Origin: Aplectana chamaeleonis
Taxonomy: Eukaryota; Nematoda; Chromadorea; Rhabditida; Cosmocercidae
Direction of reading: 5' to 3'
Assembly (NCBI GenBank): GCA_029168955.1
Contig: JAPDOI010000959.1
Span: 62,001 to 126,000 of the forward strand
DNA length: 64,000 nucleotides
In this document: positions 1-9,499 of the stretch, piece by piece
Position numbering within the stretch: the first letter of the stretch is position 1
Layout: each line of letters starts with the position of its first letter
Program-made: the position numbers and the translations under genes
Notes under the pieces: model-generated
The model's input: the letters and a program-made list of their open reading frames with translations, nothing else
Told to the model about the DNA's origin: nothing
The model's database searches: none

Positions 1-408
1 CTATTAAATTTTGGAATTTTTTTTGGCTTCTAAGTTTGTTTGAAGCCCTGTATCGCGTGATAACAGAAACTTTTTCGATTTCATCTCTTATTCTATCAGA
101 GCTAACCGATATCGTAGAATCGATCTATCATAGTCGCTTGATGCAGGATACACCGCCAAATATGCGAACTTGAAAGTCAACTTGACGATAACGGCGAGCT
201 TTCACAAATCTGAATTCAGATTCGGTTTCCTCACTCCCTGATTACTTTGTTTTCATTGTTTAATCATCAAATTACGTCCATTCAATTTGATTGTGATTTT
301 TCGAAGATTTCAGGGCGCCCCTTGCAGTTGCCTTGACTTTCGAATGAATAATTTAGAACACCTCAACATTTGGACTTCCGGATTTTTCCGTCATGCTCTA
401 CCTATTAA

Positions 409-892
409 AGGCACAGAACACCCAAAAAATTTACTTTTGGACTTCATGCTCTACTTGGAGAGAGTCACACGGTGATCACAGTGGTATCTCTGAAATCGCC
501 CAAGACCCCCTTTGAACAGAGTTATGGCTCTTCAAAGATGCCTCGATTTTGAGGGTGAAAAATTGGTGGACGAGTTGTCTCAGGCCTGTATTTCTCTTCA
601 TTCGTAATCGTTGCGTGAGAGCGAGCCAGGATAAGGAGACAGCCCAGCAATGGACTGAAGAACGACGTTTTGTTGGAATTCACCCATCTATCGAGCCGCT
701 ATTGAGGTCGAAAATCTGTTAGGGGGTCGGGCCTGTGGTGGTGAGCGAAGAGGGTCGGGCCTGTGGTGGTCGCTTATATCTCGCCTATTATGGGAAAATG
801 AGATCTGGCAATTGGTACGTATTATACAGGAGGGGTCTTCTACACAATTACATGAAAATCTCAAAATTCATATCTGAGGGTGTACTGTGCCT
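409..892. mobile_element. TTAA-flanked TIR element (MITE), subfamily 2
   Basis: Ends read AGGCACAGAACACCC and GGGTGTACTGTGCCT in inverted orientation, with TTAA at 405-408 and 893-896. A second copy with the same ends lies at 25089-25571. It carries the core block with GGACGAGTTGTC shared by other subfamilies. It lies within or just beyond the intron that follows the last visible GluCl-like exon. Confidence 0.85.
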
Positions 893-1015
893 TTAAGTTA
901 TGTGATGGGAACCACATTTAGGGTTTTTCCTGTACTGCCGGCCCTATTTCGTCTCGAGTCTTATGCGAACGGCCTAATAAAAGATGATTTTTTTACCAGA
1001 TGTTTTTAAGCTAAC

Positions 1016-3997
1016 CTGTAGAAACATAGGACAGGAAAGGGTTAGTGAGAGTCGCTCTGACGTCATCACGGAACCATTGGCGTAGATTCGAACCAACAAA
1101 TTCGGTTTGTCGATGTCATGACGACGCCCTTGTTTCTCGTTCTGAAACTTTCAATAATAGCCTCCAAACAAATCATTCCTTTCAGTGGAAATTGTCGCTT
1201 ACCAAGAAGAATGTGTCTGGAGTCCAAATTTGATCCTTCTGCGTTACGATGATGAATTTGGAGACTTTTCTCTCAGGAAACATTTCCTTATATGCTAGAC
1301 GCGGATCTCGCCAAAATTGCCGAAATGTCACTTGAACGCTGTATTGCATGCCGGAGAAGTCGATGTTAGACATACTGTAATTTCGCATGCTTTTTTCACA
1401 CTACACGTATTGTCTTCTTTAAGTAAAACAGAGTGCTTCTCAATTTGTACGCAATAGGCCGGGATCATACTTCTAGCGACGAGCGACGCGACGCAATGTT
1501 TAAAATCCAAATCAACCAAAAATCGATATGCCTAATGTGCACTGTCGCCGTCGCTGGTCGCGCGAAGTATGATCCCGGCTTTAGGGGTCGTTTACACTTC
1601 TGCCGCCGAGCGGCGCCGCAAGGAGCAATCTTACCATATCGATCGTACCGTGCCGCGTGATCAATATTACAGAAATGCACTGTGCCGCGCCGCTCGGCGG
1701 CGGGAGTGTGAACGACCCCTTAGCAACCATGTGTAGCCTACAACATATTTAACATGATGGACTAACCTGCGCACGTACATGTTCACATCGATCAGAACAG
1801 GGCCATTTCGGCCTGAAACCACAACATCACCGTGGAAACGTTCTCAAGATATAGCTATCATTGGTATTCACCGCTTTCGTCTCGACTTGATGGACGAATC
1901 CGCTTGTCGTAGCTGGAGTTGATAAAAGCTGTCATGATTTCATCAGGCCTCACCTTTTCCTCTTCCCTGAATTCGGATTCTGTGAAAAAAAAACAGTGAG
2001 AGGTGTATTGGAAAAGTTGAGTTAATGAGTGTGATGCCAACTGCACAGTATGTATATCATATTCTCAGGCGAGAATATCTCTAATATATTGTTATTGTTC
2101 TCACTGCGTTCATGAAAATCAGGGCCCGTAGTAAACCCCCCCCCCTCTGCGCTGAGATGATATGACAACCGCGCGCTGAGGTGCCTCGGCGCACCTGTGC
2201 AGTCGGCCGACAGTGTGATGAGCAATCAATGGCATGCAAGAGGTGGCCTTTTCAGTGAGAAAGGTCAGTGGAGCAATAGGAAGAACTTGGAAGGGGTGGA
2301 TCGTTGGGTTGTGGCCTAGTGGTTATCGGTGAAGATTGTGGCGAGCACGACCAAGGTTCGGTTCCCACGGAGAGTGAAAGTTTTTGCGAATAAATTGCGA
2401 TGCGAGTATTTTACTAAGGAGTGTAAAACTGATCAAACGATGAGCTCACTGGCGCAGTGGGATGATCGGGAGCTAACAGATGGCATGACGCAGGTTCAAA
2501 CTCCTAACAGAGTGAAAACATTTGCACTTGAATTGTGACTGTTGCAGTTCATTAGGATGTGGAATACATTGTTCACGGTGTGACGGTCTCAACTGCTGGA
2601 GGGGAGTGAAAAACAACCCCTCCAACTAACCGCAAGCCAACCTGGAATAGTGTAGCAATGGTGTTCTCTCCGGAAACAAGCTGAAATAGTCGAAACTCAT
2701 GCTTATTGGACTTCCCGGTAACCCAAAAAGCGAACAAAGTCAAATTAGCATCAAGATATTATACATAACATTCGAGTTCCGAAGTTTGACATTTTACCAT
2801 GGTACTTTTCATGGTATTCCAATCAAGAAAGGAGTACGGCAAGGAGACACCATATCGCCCAAGTTACTCACGGCTGCGCTTCAAGACGCCATGGTAGACT
2901 TGGCCTACAGTGGGACGACAGAGGCTGATCCATCGATGGTCAAAAGATCAATAATCTATGCTTAGCCGACGATATCGTTCTTATTTCTAACAGTATGGCT
3001 GAAATTTAGCCAATTGTCAACGAACTTGATGCGGCTGGTCGGAAGATTGGTTTGGAAATGAACATGTCCAGAACGAAGGTGATGGTGAATCAGTGGTGCG
3101 ATAGTGGGGAAGTAAAGCTGAAATAAGTCGCTCTTTAGAAAGTGGATTCATACGTATATTTTGGAAGAGAGCTGAACATGATGAACAACATCGTCCCCGA
3201 AATATCACGGAGGAAACGCGGTGCGTGGGCAGCTTAAGGATCAGTTCGGGAAGTGACCAGATTGTGGATCCAGACTTGTGGGCTTCTATCTTCGGCGCTG
3301 CTATTTTGCCCGCAATGTGCTACGCGACGGAAACCTCGCCTGACAACCAGACTATCTCCAATGCCATGCAAACAACACACCGTGCTCTGGAGAGGTGTAT
3401 TTTGAAGACGAGCCGACCCCAGCAGTGGCAACAAGGCATACGAAGTTCAGAAATGAGGCAGAAGTCGCGCTTGAGGGATCCGCTGCAGTACATGGCGAAA
3501 TCGAAGCATCGCTGGGCCGGCCATTTGCTGCGAAGAACCCAGGATGGATGAAGTTTCCGAGTTACAGAATGGCTCCCAAGAGATAGAAACAGGCCGGCAC
3601 TACCCCCATAAAGATGGTCTAACTCGATCTCGAAACATTTTAGAGATCGTGAGCAGTCGTGCTGGATGCAAGTGGCCAGAAATCGCGCAGTATGGAAGAG
3701 TTGTGATCCATGCTGAGAAGATCGCCAGCTGAATGGATCATCAAAGTAAGTAAGTACTTTTCGAATTTACCGTATTTTCCTTATTAGAAGTACGCCCCGA
3801 TAAGGCTTAATCTAACCTGTTAATATACATACTTGTACATAGTAATGGACAATAGTTAGTTTCAACACCGAGAGTGCACTTGCCTGTTGTGAAGGAAAAT
3901 CATACCCTTGTTTTGTCTTCGAAGGGGCATCGTTTTGTGGGGCCACAAACGGCGCTGATTGGGCCAATAGAACCAGTCCAAAGAGAAGAATTTTCAT
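1016..3997 (-). CDS. Glutamate-gated chloride channel-like Cys-loop receptor, N-terminal half (5 exons, partial)
   Basis: Ligand-gated chloride channel subunit of the plasma membrane, probably glutamate-gated (the family targeted by avermectins). Exons read on the minus strand: 3997-3880 (signal peptide, MKILLFGLVLLAQSA, then a linker), 1979-1872, 1812-1767 (46-nt microexon encoding NGPVLIDVNMYVR), 1374-1203 (MQYSVQVTFRQFW, then WTPDTFFL) and 1141-1016 (NEKQG, IDKPNLLVRI, LSLTLSCPMFLQ). Together they give about 190 residues ending after the first Cys of the Cys-loop; the second Cys and the membrane helices lie beyond the left edge. Introns are GTGAAT...TTTCAG (59 nt), GTTAGT...TTACAG, GTAAGC...TTTCAG (61 nt), with donor GTTAGC after the last exon; phases agree throughout. 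The NEK...H.IDKPN block is the GluCl-type signature; I infer GluCl rather than GABA receptor from it. Exon 1 is less sure: its phase fits, but donor GTGCAC is weak and a stronger GC-type donor five bases earlier is out of phase. A TTTTCAG acceptor lies 35 nt upstream of the ATG, fitting trans-splicing or a 5' UTR intron. Confidence 0.85.
1457..1579. mobile_element. Palindromic MITE, GGCCGGGATCATACTTC ends
   Basis: The ends GGCCGGGATCATACTTC and GAAGTATGATCCCGGC are inverted repeats, and the interior is nearly self-complementary. It abuts the 136-bp element at 1584-1719; both sit in the intron between the microexon and the fourth GluCl-like exon. A diverged copy occurs in the same relative position at about 18255-18349. 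Confidence 0.7.
1584..1719. mobile_element. 136-bp GC-rich palindromic MITE, TTA target duplication
   Basis: The ends GGGGTCGTTTACACTTC and its inverse are followed inward by GCCGCCGAGCGGCGC. TTA flanks both sides (1581-1583 and 1720-1722). Copies of exactly the same length lie at 18353-18488 and 32045-32180. A 3-bp TTA/TAA duplication fits PIF/Harbinger-type mobilisation, which is an inference because no transposase is seen. Confidence 0.8.
2305..2538 (+). repeat. tRNA-derived SINE-like dimer
   Basis: Two tandem units each have an A-box-like block (TGGCCTAGTGGTTATCGG at 2312; TGGCGCAGTGGG at 2450) and a B-box-like block (GGTTCGGTTCCC at 2355; GGTTCAAACTCC at 2493). Each B box is followed by the same kind of tail, AGAGTGAAA...TTTGC...AATTG. 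The shared tail argues for a duplicated SINE head rather than two unrelated tRNA pseudogenes. It lies in the first long intron of the GluCl-like gene, on the opposite strand. Confidence 0.55.
2690..3757 (+). pseudogene. RTE-clade non-LTR retrotransposon, 5'-truncated, decayed
   Basis: Reverse transcriptase (target-primed retrotransposition) remnant. Frame fragments in order are: IKKGVRQGDTISPKL at about 2823-2870; LADDIVLIS at about 2962-2990, matching the catalytic YADD/FADD motif; GLEMNMSRTKVMVN near 3050; YFGRELNMMNNIVPEISRR near 3155-3220; and WASIFGAAILPAMCYATET, then HRWAGHLLRR at 3225-3540. Several stops (for example at 2963 and 3235) and frame changes break it. It ends in a short AAGT tandem tail at about 3743-3757, typical of RTE 3' ends. 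The endonuclease half is absent, consistent with 5' truncation. It lies within the predicted first intron of the GluCl-like gene, antisense to it. Confidence 0.85.
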
Positions 3998-4277
3998 TGA
4001 TATTTTTACCGAAGTTCTCCGAGACCTGCAAACTGAAAATTGCCGTCCAATTAATGAGGAACCAAGAAAGGTGGGTTGCGAGCGTTTTCTACCCTGGAGT
4101 AGCCGAAATCATTCTACTACCTACATATGATTAGAAAACGTAATAAAAGAAAAAAACAGTTGTCTACTGGAAAAGGTGCAAATTATTAATGCGAACCCAT
4201 GTACCTTTTAAAAAAGCTGGAAGCTTTTAACGAGATTTTATCAATGATTGCTTATCCGATTTCTATTTTGCTGTTAA

Positions 4278-4825
4278 AGGCAGTGGTCGCGATCAAATAT
4301 GCTTGTCGTCTTTTTCTCTCCAAATCCTTTCCTGGGTCTCGAGTAGTAGGACCTATTAGAAAAAATCGCGAAAAAACCACTGTTTTGGGGCGAATTTGAA
4401 ACCTGAACTTTCTTGTCTTTTGATGGTGGACGAGCCCTCTCCACATCATCGGCATCGATGACCTCTTATATCAAGAACATCAGCTAGCTTGAAATTGAAT
4501 GTCAATCAATGAACCTTCGAATTTATGTACACATCTAGTCAAAAACATTGACTGAAGTGATGCTTTCATTATTCAACTGCTTTTATTCGTTAAATTTGCA
4601 TTTATTTCGTCCTCTGAATGTCGATGATTTTTGACTGCTCGGCCTGAGACTGCGATCTGTTTCGTCATCGCTGTGCACGTGTGCACGAACTAGCTTCTTT
4701 GGGCCCTAGAAACTCTATTTGTAGACCGTTTTTCACCGCGCTACCTTCATAGTTTTTCAGCTGTTTTTGATCTAAGCTGATTTTTGTAGTTTTTTAGATA
4801 ACGTTTTTCATCGTGACCACTGCCT
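4278..4825. mobile_element. TTAA-flanked TIR element, subfamily 1-like
   Basis: The ends AGGCAGTGGTCGCGAT and ATCGTGACCACTGCCT are inverted. TTA A sites lie at 4274-4277 and 4826-4829, the latter shared with the next element. The interior differs from the 486-bp subfamily 1 copies. Confidence 0.75.
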
Positions 4826-4829
4826 TTAA

Positions 4830-5315
4830 AGGCAGTGTTCACGATAAAAATCGTTTTTCTGTTCTCTTGCCTATCTTGAAAACGGCCCCATGCTGATTCC
4901 AATGATGTCTCTGAAATCGTACAAGACCTTCTGGGAACGGAGCTATGGTCCCTCGAAAATTGAGCTAAGGAAACATGGTGGACGAGTTGCCCGAGGCTTG
5001 TAACTTCCGTCTTTTGCAGCCGATGTATGCCAACTGACATGAGTAAAGGGAGAAGTTGAGGATGAAGGGAAGAACGGGGCTATTGATTGGAAATCATCGC
5101 TCATCTCACGATCTCGAGCATTCATTTGTTCACGTTGGTGGGCGTGTGTTGCGCTTTTGGGGTTTGCCTTGCACTCGAAGTGGCAACTTCGGGCTCTTTT
5201 GAGGCTCTTCCTGGCTCGTTTTGATGCGTTCTTTCGACGTCAACGTTACAGTTCGCCCCTCTACTACCCATTCCTAGTGGAAACTGAAACACATTTGTTA
5301 TCGTGAACACTGCCT
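4830..5315 (-). mobile_element. TTAA-flanked TIR element, subfamily 1 (486 bp)
   Basis: The ends AGGCAGTGTTCACGAT and ATCGTGAACACTGCCT are inverted, with TTAA on each side (4826-4829 and 5316-5319). The length of 486 bp equals that of the copy at 26528-27013 and of the copy at 20352-21280 once its nested insertion is removed. It is inverted relative to those copies. A minus-strand ORF (5040-4747) inside it recurs in other copies but has no recognisable domain. Confidence 0.88.
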
Positions 5316-5319
5316 TTAA

Positions 5320-5549
5320 GGCAGCCAGTAGTCTTTAAAAGTGCTCAGCAACTACTTTGGAAGGAAAATAGAAAACTGCAAAACAGGCTTTTCCGGGAAT
5401 CTCGATAATTAGGGGCGGGAGAACACCAAGCAATAAATTGTTTCTGAGCGTTTTTTCTCCACTTTTTTACTTATTTTCCCTTTTGTGATGGCCAGATCTA
5501 CCTTTCTACGATGATAGCACAACAACCGATTGTGTCGAGAACCCGGCCT
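5320..5549. mobile_element. Shortened TTAA element related to 20428-20866
   Basis: It shares its left TTAA with the preceding element and ends GAGAACCCGGCCT before TTGA. Its interior (GGGGCGGGAGAACACC, GATGGCCAGATCTACC) matches the element nested at 20428-20866, but about 200 bp are missing. Confidence 0.6.
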
Positions 5550-5689
5550 TTGAACTGTCAGAATTCTATATTCTATTCTCGTCGCGCTATACAGTCTGTG
5601 AATATTTTGTAGTTGCAGTTTTGAGTTTTCGATTGAGTGAGATTGTTTCGTCAACGCTTTGAAGACACAGTCCAACTTCGGTATTGTTT

Positions 5690-6335
5690 CCTTTTTTTCT
5701 GCTTATTCTGAAAATGGTTTTACGGCGATTCTAATGATACCTCTGAAACTGTACAGAACCCGCTGGGAACGGAGTTATGGCTCCTCAAAAACTGTCTATA
5801 ATTGAGCGGCGATGGCATGGGGGGGGCAAGTTGTAAGAAGCTAGTAACTTCCGTCATTCGCTACCGATGTGTCGGAGCGGACCACAAATAGAGAGAGAGG
5901 CTGAGATCAAAGGGATGAACACGGTTATTGATCGAAAACCTTCGCTCATCTTGCCACTGCTAAGCTCGAGATGTTGTGAAAGGGGGCGTGCCGAAGTGGC
6001 TTCTTCCCATATCTCGTATATTGAGGAAAAGTGAAAGCTACATCTTGGCAGGTGTTATGTAGGGTGGGTTTACCTCACAGCTATGGTTTCCAAATTATAT
6101 TTAGTCTGACGCATGGGCCAAACGGCTGGCCGTGCCCTGTTGGAGGCATCATCGGCCAGCGGGGTTTCGATCGCGCCCGGCAATTTACCGTTACCAAAAC
6201 GCTTGTTTGCAGCCGTTATTTTGCCACTCCTGGCTCGTTTTCTTGTGCTTTTTCCGCACTGGGAACCTAGGATTCTTCTCGCTTATCATTTTACTGTGGA
6301 AAGTCAACGAGGATGGTCAACGTGAAAGCTGCCTT
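5690..6335. repeat. Degenerate TTAA-element pieces (core block plus right end)
   Basis: 5700-5880 matches the shared core block (GGGAACGGAGTTATGGC, CTAGTAACTTCCGTC). 6180-6335 matches the right part of the element at 22195-22642 (ACGCTTGTTTGCAGCCGTT, CTGGCTCGTTTTC, AAGCTGCCT). No intact ends are visible. The boundaries are approximate. Confidence 0.5.
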
Positions 6336-6338
6336 TGA

Positions 6339-6795
6339 AGGCATTATACACGCTCGTAAACGTGGTTGAGATAACAACGTGAATAGAAGCGTACGGCTTG
6401 CAGCATAATGTCAACGCATTTTGAAGCGTTAAAAACGATCTATAATGCCGCTACATGAGTAGCAAGTTTGGCCCCGCCCTATATTTGCACGCCCCCTGTA
6501 TTTGCCCTTTTCCTGCGACGCAAGGTTGCTGGGTCATCTTCACCGTCGGTACTGTTAGTGCATTGCCTAACAAGTGATCCACACACGTCACTGGCGGCGA
6601 GGATGACCCAGCAACCTTGCATTGCAGGAAAATGGCAAATACAGGGGGCGTGAAAATACGGGCGGAGCCAAATTCGCTACTCCTGTAACGGCATTGTGGG
6701 TCGTTTTTGACGCTTCAAAATGAGTAGGCGTTATGATGTCAGCCATATGGTTCGATTCACGTTGTTATCCCAATCACGTGTACTAGCGTGTATGC
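6339..6795. mobile_element. Long-palindrome TTAA element, subfamily 4
   Basis: The whole element folds on itself. Outer arms carry CACGCTCGTAAACGTGGTTG and inner arms carry GGTTGCTGGGTC/GACCCAGCAACC. Left flank TTGA is a decayed TTAA. Better copies lie at 26064-26523 and 59097-59547. The right end is eroded. Confidence 0.75.
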
Positions 6796-6870
6796 GTAGT
6801 AGGAAGTGAGCAGAATGAAGTCTCTTGCAAGAATACCCGTGCTACATACTATGATAGCTGTAACAGATGT

Positions 6871-7249
6871 GAGTGTCCCTTGTCTTGACCAATGCCCCAA
6901 GAAGTTAAAAGCCCAAAATTGTAGGTGGGCCTCAAAAAGTCAACGATACTTTCTGTGAAAAGTAGTCTTATAACCGCCGTAAGTTAGCTTAGTCGTCCGA
7001 GGAACTGAAAAGAAAAGTCGTGTTTTACACCCCAAACAAAATCAATGAACTTTGGTTAACTTATCTACTTTTAACTATCACTTAACTACTACTTAACTAC
7101 TTAACTTTTTTTTTAACTACTTTGGTTGGTTGAATTAGGTTGGAGAAGAAAATTTTAAATTTTTAGTTCAAAATTTCAATTTTCGAGTTCCGCCTACCGT
7201 TTCGAGCTTGTAACATCCAGGGATATAGGTTTGGTCAAGGGACACTAGC
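6871..7249. mobile_element. Probable TIR element with AGTGTCCCTTG ends
   Basis: AGTGTCCCTTGTCTTGACCAA near 6871 is mirrored by TTGGTCAAGGGACACT near 7232. The interior holds low-complexity TTAACTAC repeats at 7050-7130. No target duplication is clear. Confidence 0.4.
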
Positions 7250-7742
7250 ATAGCGAACTACTACATACAAAGTGGCGAGGGCTACTTGCTATGTACTTCA
7301 TTGTGCTCACTCCGGAATAATCGAAAATACTTTCCCTGTTAGAGGTTGCAGAACCGCTAATAATGATGAAAACTCGTAAACAAGGAGAACTAATTTGACT
7401 AAGACAACCTACGCGCTTTTCCCGAGAGGAGAGAATGGCAATGTGGTATGTTTGTTGCGTAAGGAGAATTTGTATGCAATAATCGGTTAGAAAGGTGACA
7501 ACGTAATAGCACAAGAAGCCAAAACAACCGTCAGAGCAGCAACATCATGAACTCCCTATGTTCTGCAGGCGGGGGAATTCGCTGGGAATCTGATAACGCA
7601 GAAAATCATGTCCCCTCTATTTCTTCGCTAAATTCACTAAAGTGCATCGCATGCGTGAGCGCGCGAATGCTCTCTTTCCCACACTATCTCGCTGTCTCAA
7701 GAATGAAGTGAAATCCGCCCCGAAAGAGAAGGTAGTGCTTTC
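7250..7742. other. No recognisable feature
   Basis: Apparently single-copy sequence downstream of the candidate small gene at 7948-7743. I see no conserved exon or repeat in it. Confidence 0.4.
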
Positions 7743-7948
7743 TTACGCTTTCTTTTTAGCCTGGTATCTCCAGAGAACGAAAGTGGCCAGAATGGTCCCA
7801 TAAAAACCTCCAATCGTAGAGAAATACCTAGCATTTCTAAAAAGTGTGTTCTAAGTTGAAGAGATAATCGTTCCCGAAGCTTGCCAAATGTCGCTTGCAG
7901 TTTTTCCAAGAAATCACCTACCGAAGACTCTGTCTCCGCAGACCCCAT
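7743..7948 (-). CDS. Candidate two-exon gene for a 44-residue single-pass membrane peptide
   Basis: Exon 1 is 7948-7922 (MGSAETESS). A 71-nt intron (GTAGGT...AACTTAG) follows, then exon 2, 7850-7743 (NTLFRNARYF, one hydrophobic helix STIGGFYGTILATFVLW, tail RYQAKKKA, stop). The junction is phase 0. A short polar N-terminus, one helix and a lysine-rich tail resemble small mitochondrial or ER membrane peptides such as accessory subunits, but I do not recognise a family. The 3' splice site is weaker than the nematode consensus, and a better TTTTTAG nearby would give an immediate stop. Unspliced, the frame stays open for 83 codons with a less protein-like sequence. The ATG lies about 10 bp from a transposon end. 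Treat as a candidate. Confidence 0.35.
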
Positions 7949-7956
7949 ATGTAGTA

Positions 7957-9493
7957 TAGTTGTGCCCTGGACAAAAAGACCGAATATCGAATAGATTCGA
8001 TTGACCTCGTTTTTTTCGTCCGATTTTCTATTAGATTCGAATTCTCCCCTTTTTTGAAGTCCGATTTTTTAATGCAATCGAATGGCCCCTTTTTTGAGGT
8101 CCGATTATCGGATATATTCGAATAAATTTGATTCAAATATATTCGAAGAATTTTTTGAATAATTTTGAATCGTCTATTCGAAAATAACTCAGTTAAAGAG
8201 GGGAGAATCTTACTGCCGTTGATCGTGAGTTTGTGCGCGCGTATGCTAAAGTGTGCCCGAATGAGAATGGCGACCCACGCGGTCGGCGTGCTTGGCAGGC
8301 GGCCGTCGCATGTGTCGCCCTCGGACGAGTGTTGGATTTCAACGACGGCCGTCCCCTCTCCCACTGATTGATCGGCGCAGTGCTTGCTGCCAGCCGGTGC
8401 CGGCCTCGTTCGTTGTCGATGGCGGTGGGGACTTTTCGCATGCTCGTCCGAGAGCGGCGAACGCGACGGCCGCCTGCCAAGCACGCCGGCCGCGTGGGCA
8501 GCCATTCTCATTCGGACGCACATTACGTCCCTTTGCATCACACTTTCCAGCCATGCGGTCCCAAAACTTGAATGTGGTGTGCCCGCTCCACCCACTTTCC
8601 TGTTTCTACCGAGGAAGTGGGTGAAAGAGCAAACCATATTCAAAGTTTCGGGGCCGCATATTGCTATTTACAATTTCTGGTGAAACGTTGAAGGTGGTTT
8701 CCATTGCCTTCAAATAATTTTCATTTTTTTTTCATCTTTACACAATATCTTAACAAATTCAGCTCGGCCAGATGGTCCACCCTTCGTTTCAGTTTACGAT
8801 ATCGACACATAAATTATTATTGAATGCTGCCTTCAATGACCGCTGTAAACATTTTTTAGTTAAAAAAAAGCCGAACCAAGTATTTGCAGAATTGGTCAAC
8901 TTCCTGCCCCAATTATTACGACCAGCTCACCATCCAAGGATTAGCGAACCGATTTACACGAGTTCTCAACTGGTTCATATGTCTAAAAAAGGCTGCGTTT
9001 ACGCTACAACTTTGTATCATTTGGTTTCGTAATCTTCTCAGGAAATCGTGGGTGTCACATGGAGGCGACCTGCAGGTCGAGCGCCAGAGTCTGACAGTTT
9101 GCGTCACTCTTGTCGTCTGTGATGCAGCAAGACGTCTACGATTCGCTTATCCCGTCACACCACAAGAGAAATTGCAAAAGGTTGCGAATTATGCTCCGTC
9201 ACCTCCAAGTCACAACAGAAACAAGAAAATGTGATGAAATTTGGCTTCGAGGTAACAACGGGAGGCTAATTTGCTCTCCAAGTCACAACAGGACGGAGTT
9301 GTGGGCTCCAGGTGACAACCGGGATTTCCTGAGGGAACATGCAGGAATCGGTATGCCTCTGACTGGAAGGATTTTAGTGCAATTTTTTGAATAGTATTCT
9401 TTTTTGCAATTTTAGAAATTCCGATAATGAATACGTATTCGAATGGCAATGATTCGAATATATCGATTCGAATCTATTCGAATGGCACAACTA
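7957..9493. mobile_element. Non-autonomous TIR element with TTCGAA-rich ends
   Basis: TAGTTGTGCC at 7957 is mirrored by GGCACAACTA at 9484-9493, each with an outer TA. Both ends are lined with GATTCGAAT-type repeats (7975-8190 and 9420-9480). The interior holds a GC-rich palindrome (8251-8522) and a region with repeated CCAAGTCACAACAG (9200-9310). A 241-codon minus-strand ORF across it is repeat-derived and shows no domain. Confidence 0.55.
8251..8522. mobile_element. GC-rich palindromic MITE nested in the TTCGAA element
   Basis: The arms pair over roughly 90 nt (CCGAATGAGAATGGC ... GCCATTCTCATTCGG; GGCAGGCGGCCGTCGC and its inverse). A diverged relative is at 47150-47378. Confidence 0.7.
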
Positions 9494-9499
9494 TACCGA

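Noticed and set aside
7918..8643. Longest ordinary ORF, 241 codons, minus strand
   Set aside because: It crosses a GC-rich palindrome and TTCGAA repeats; the sequence mirrors itself and has no domain.
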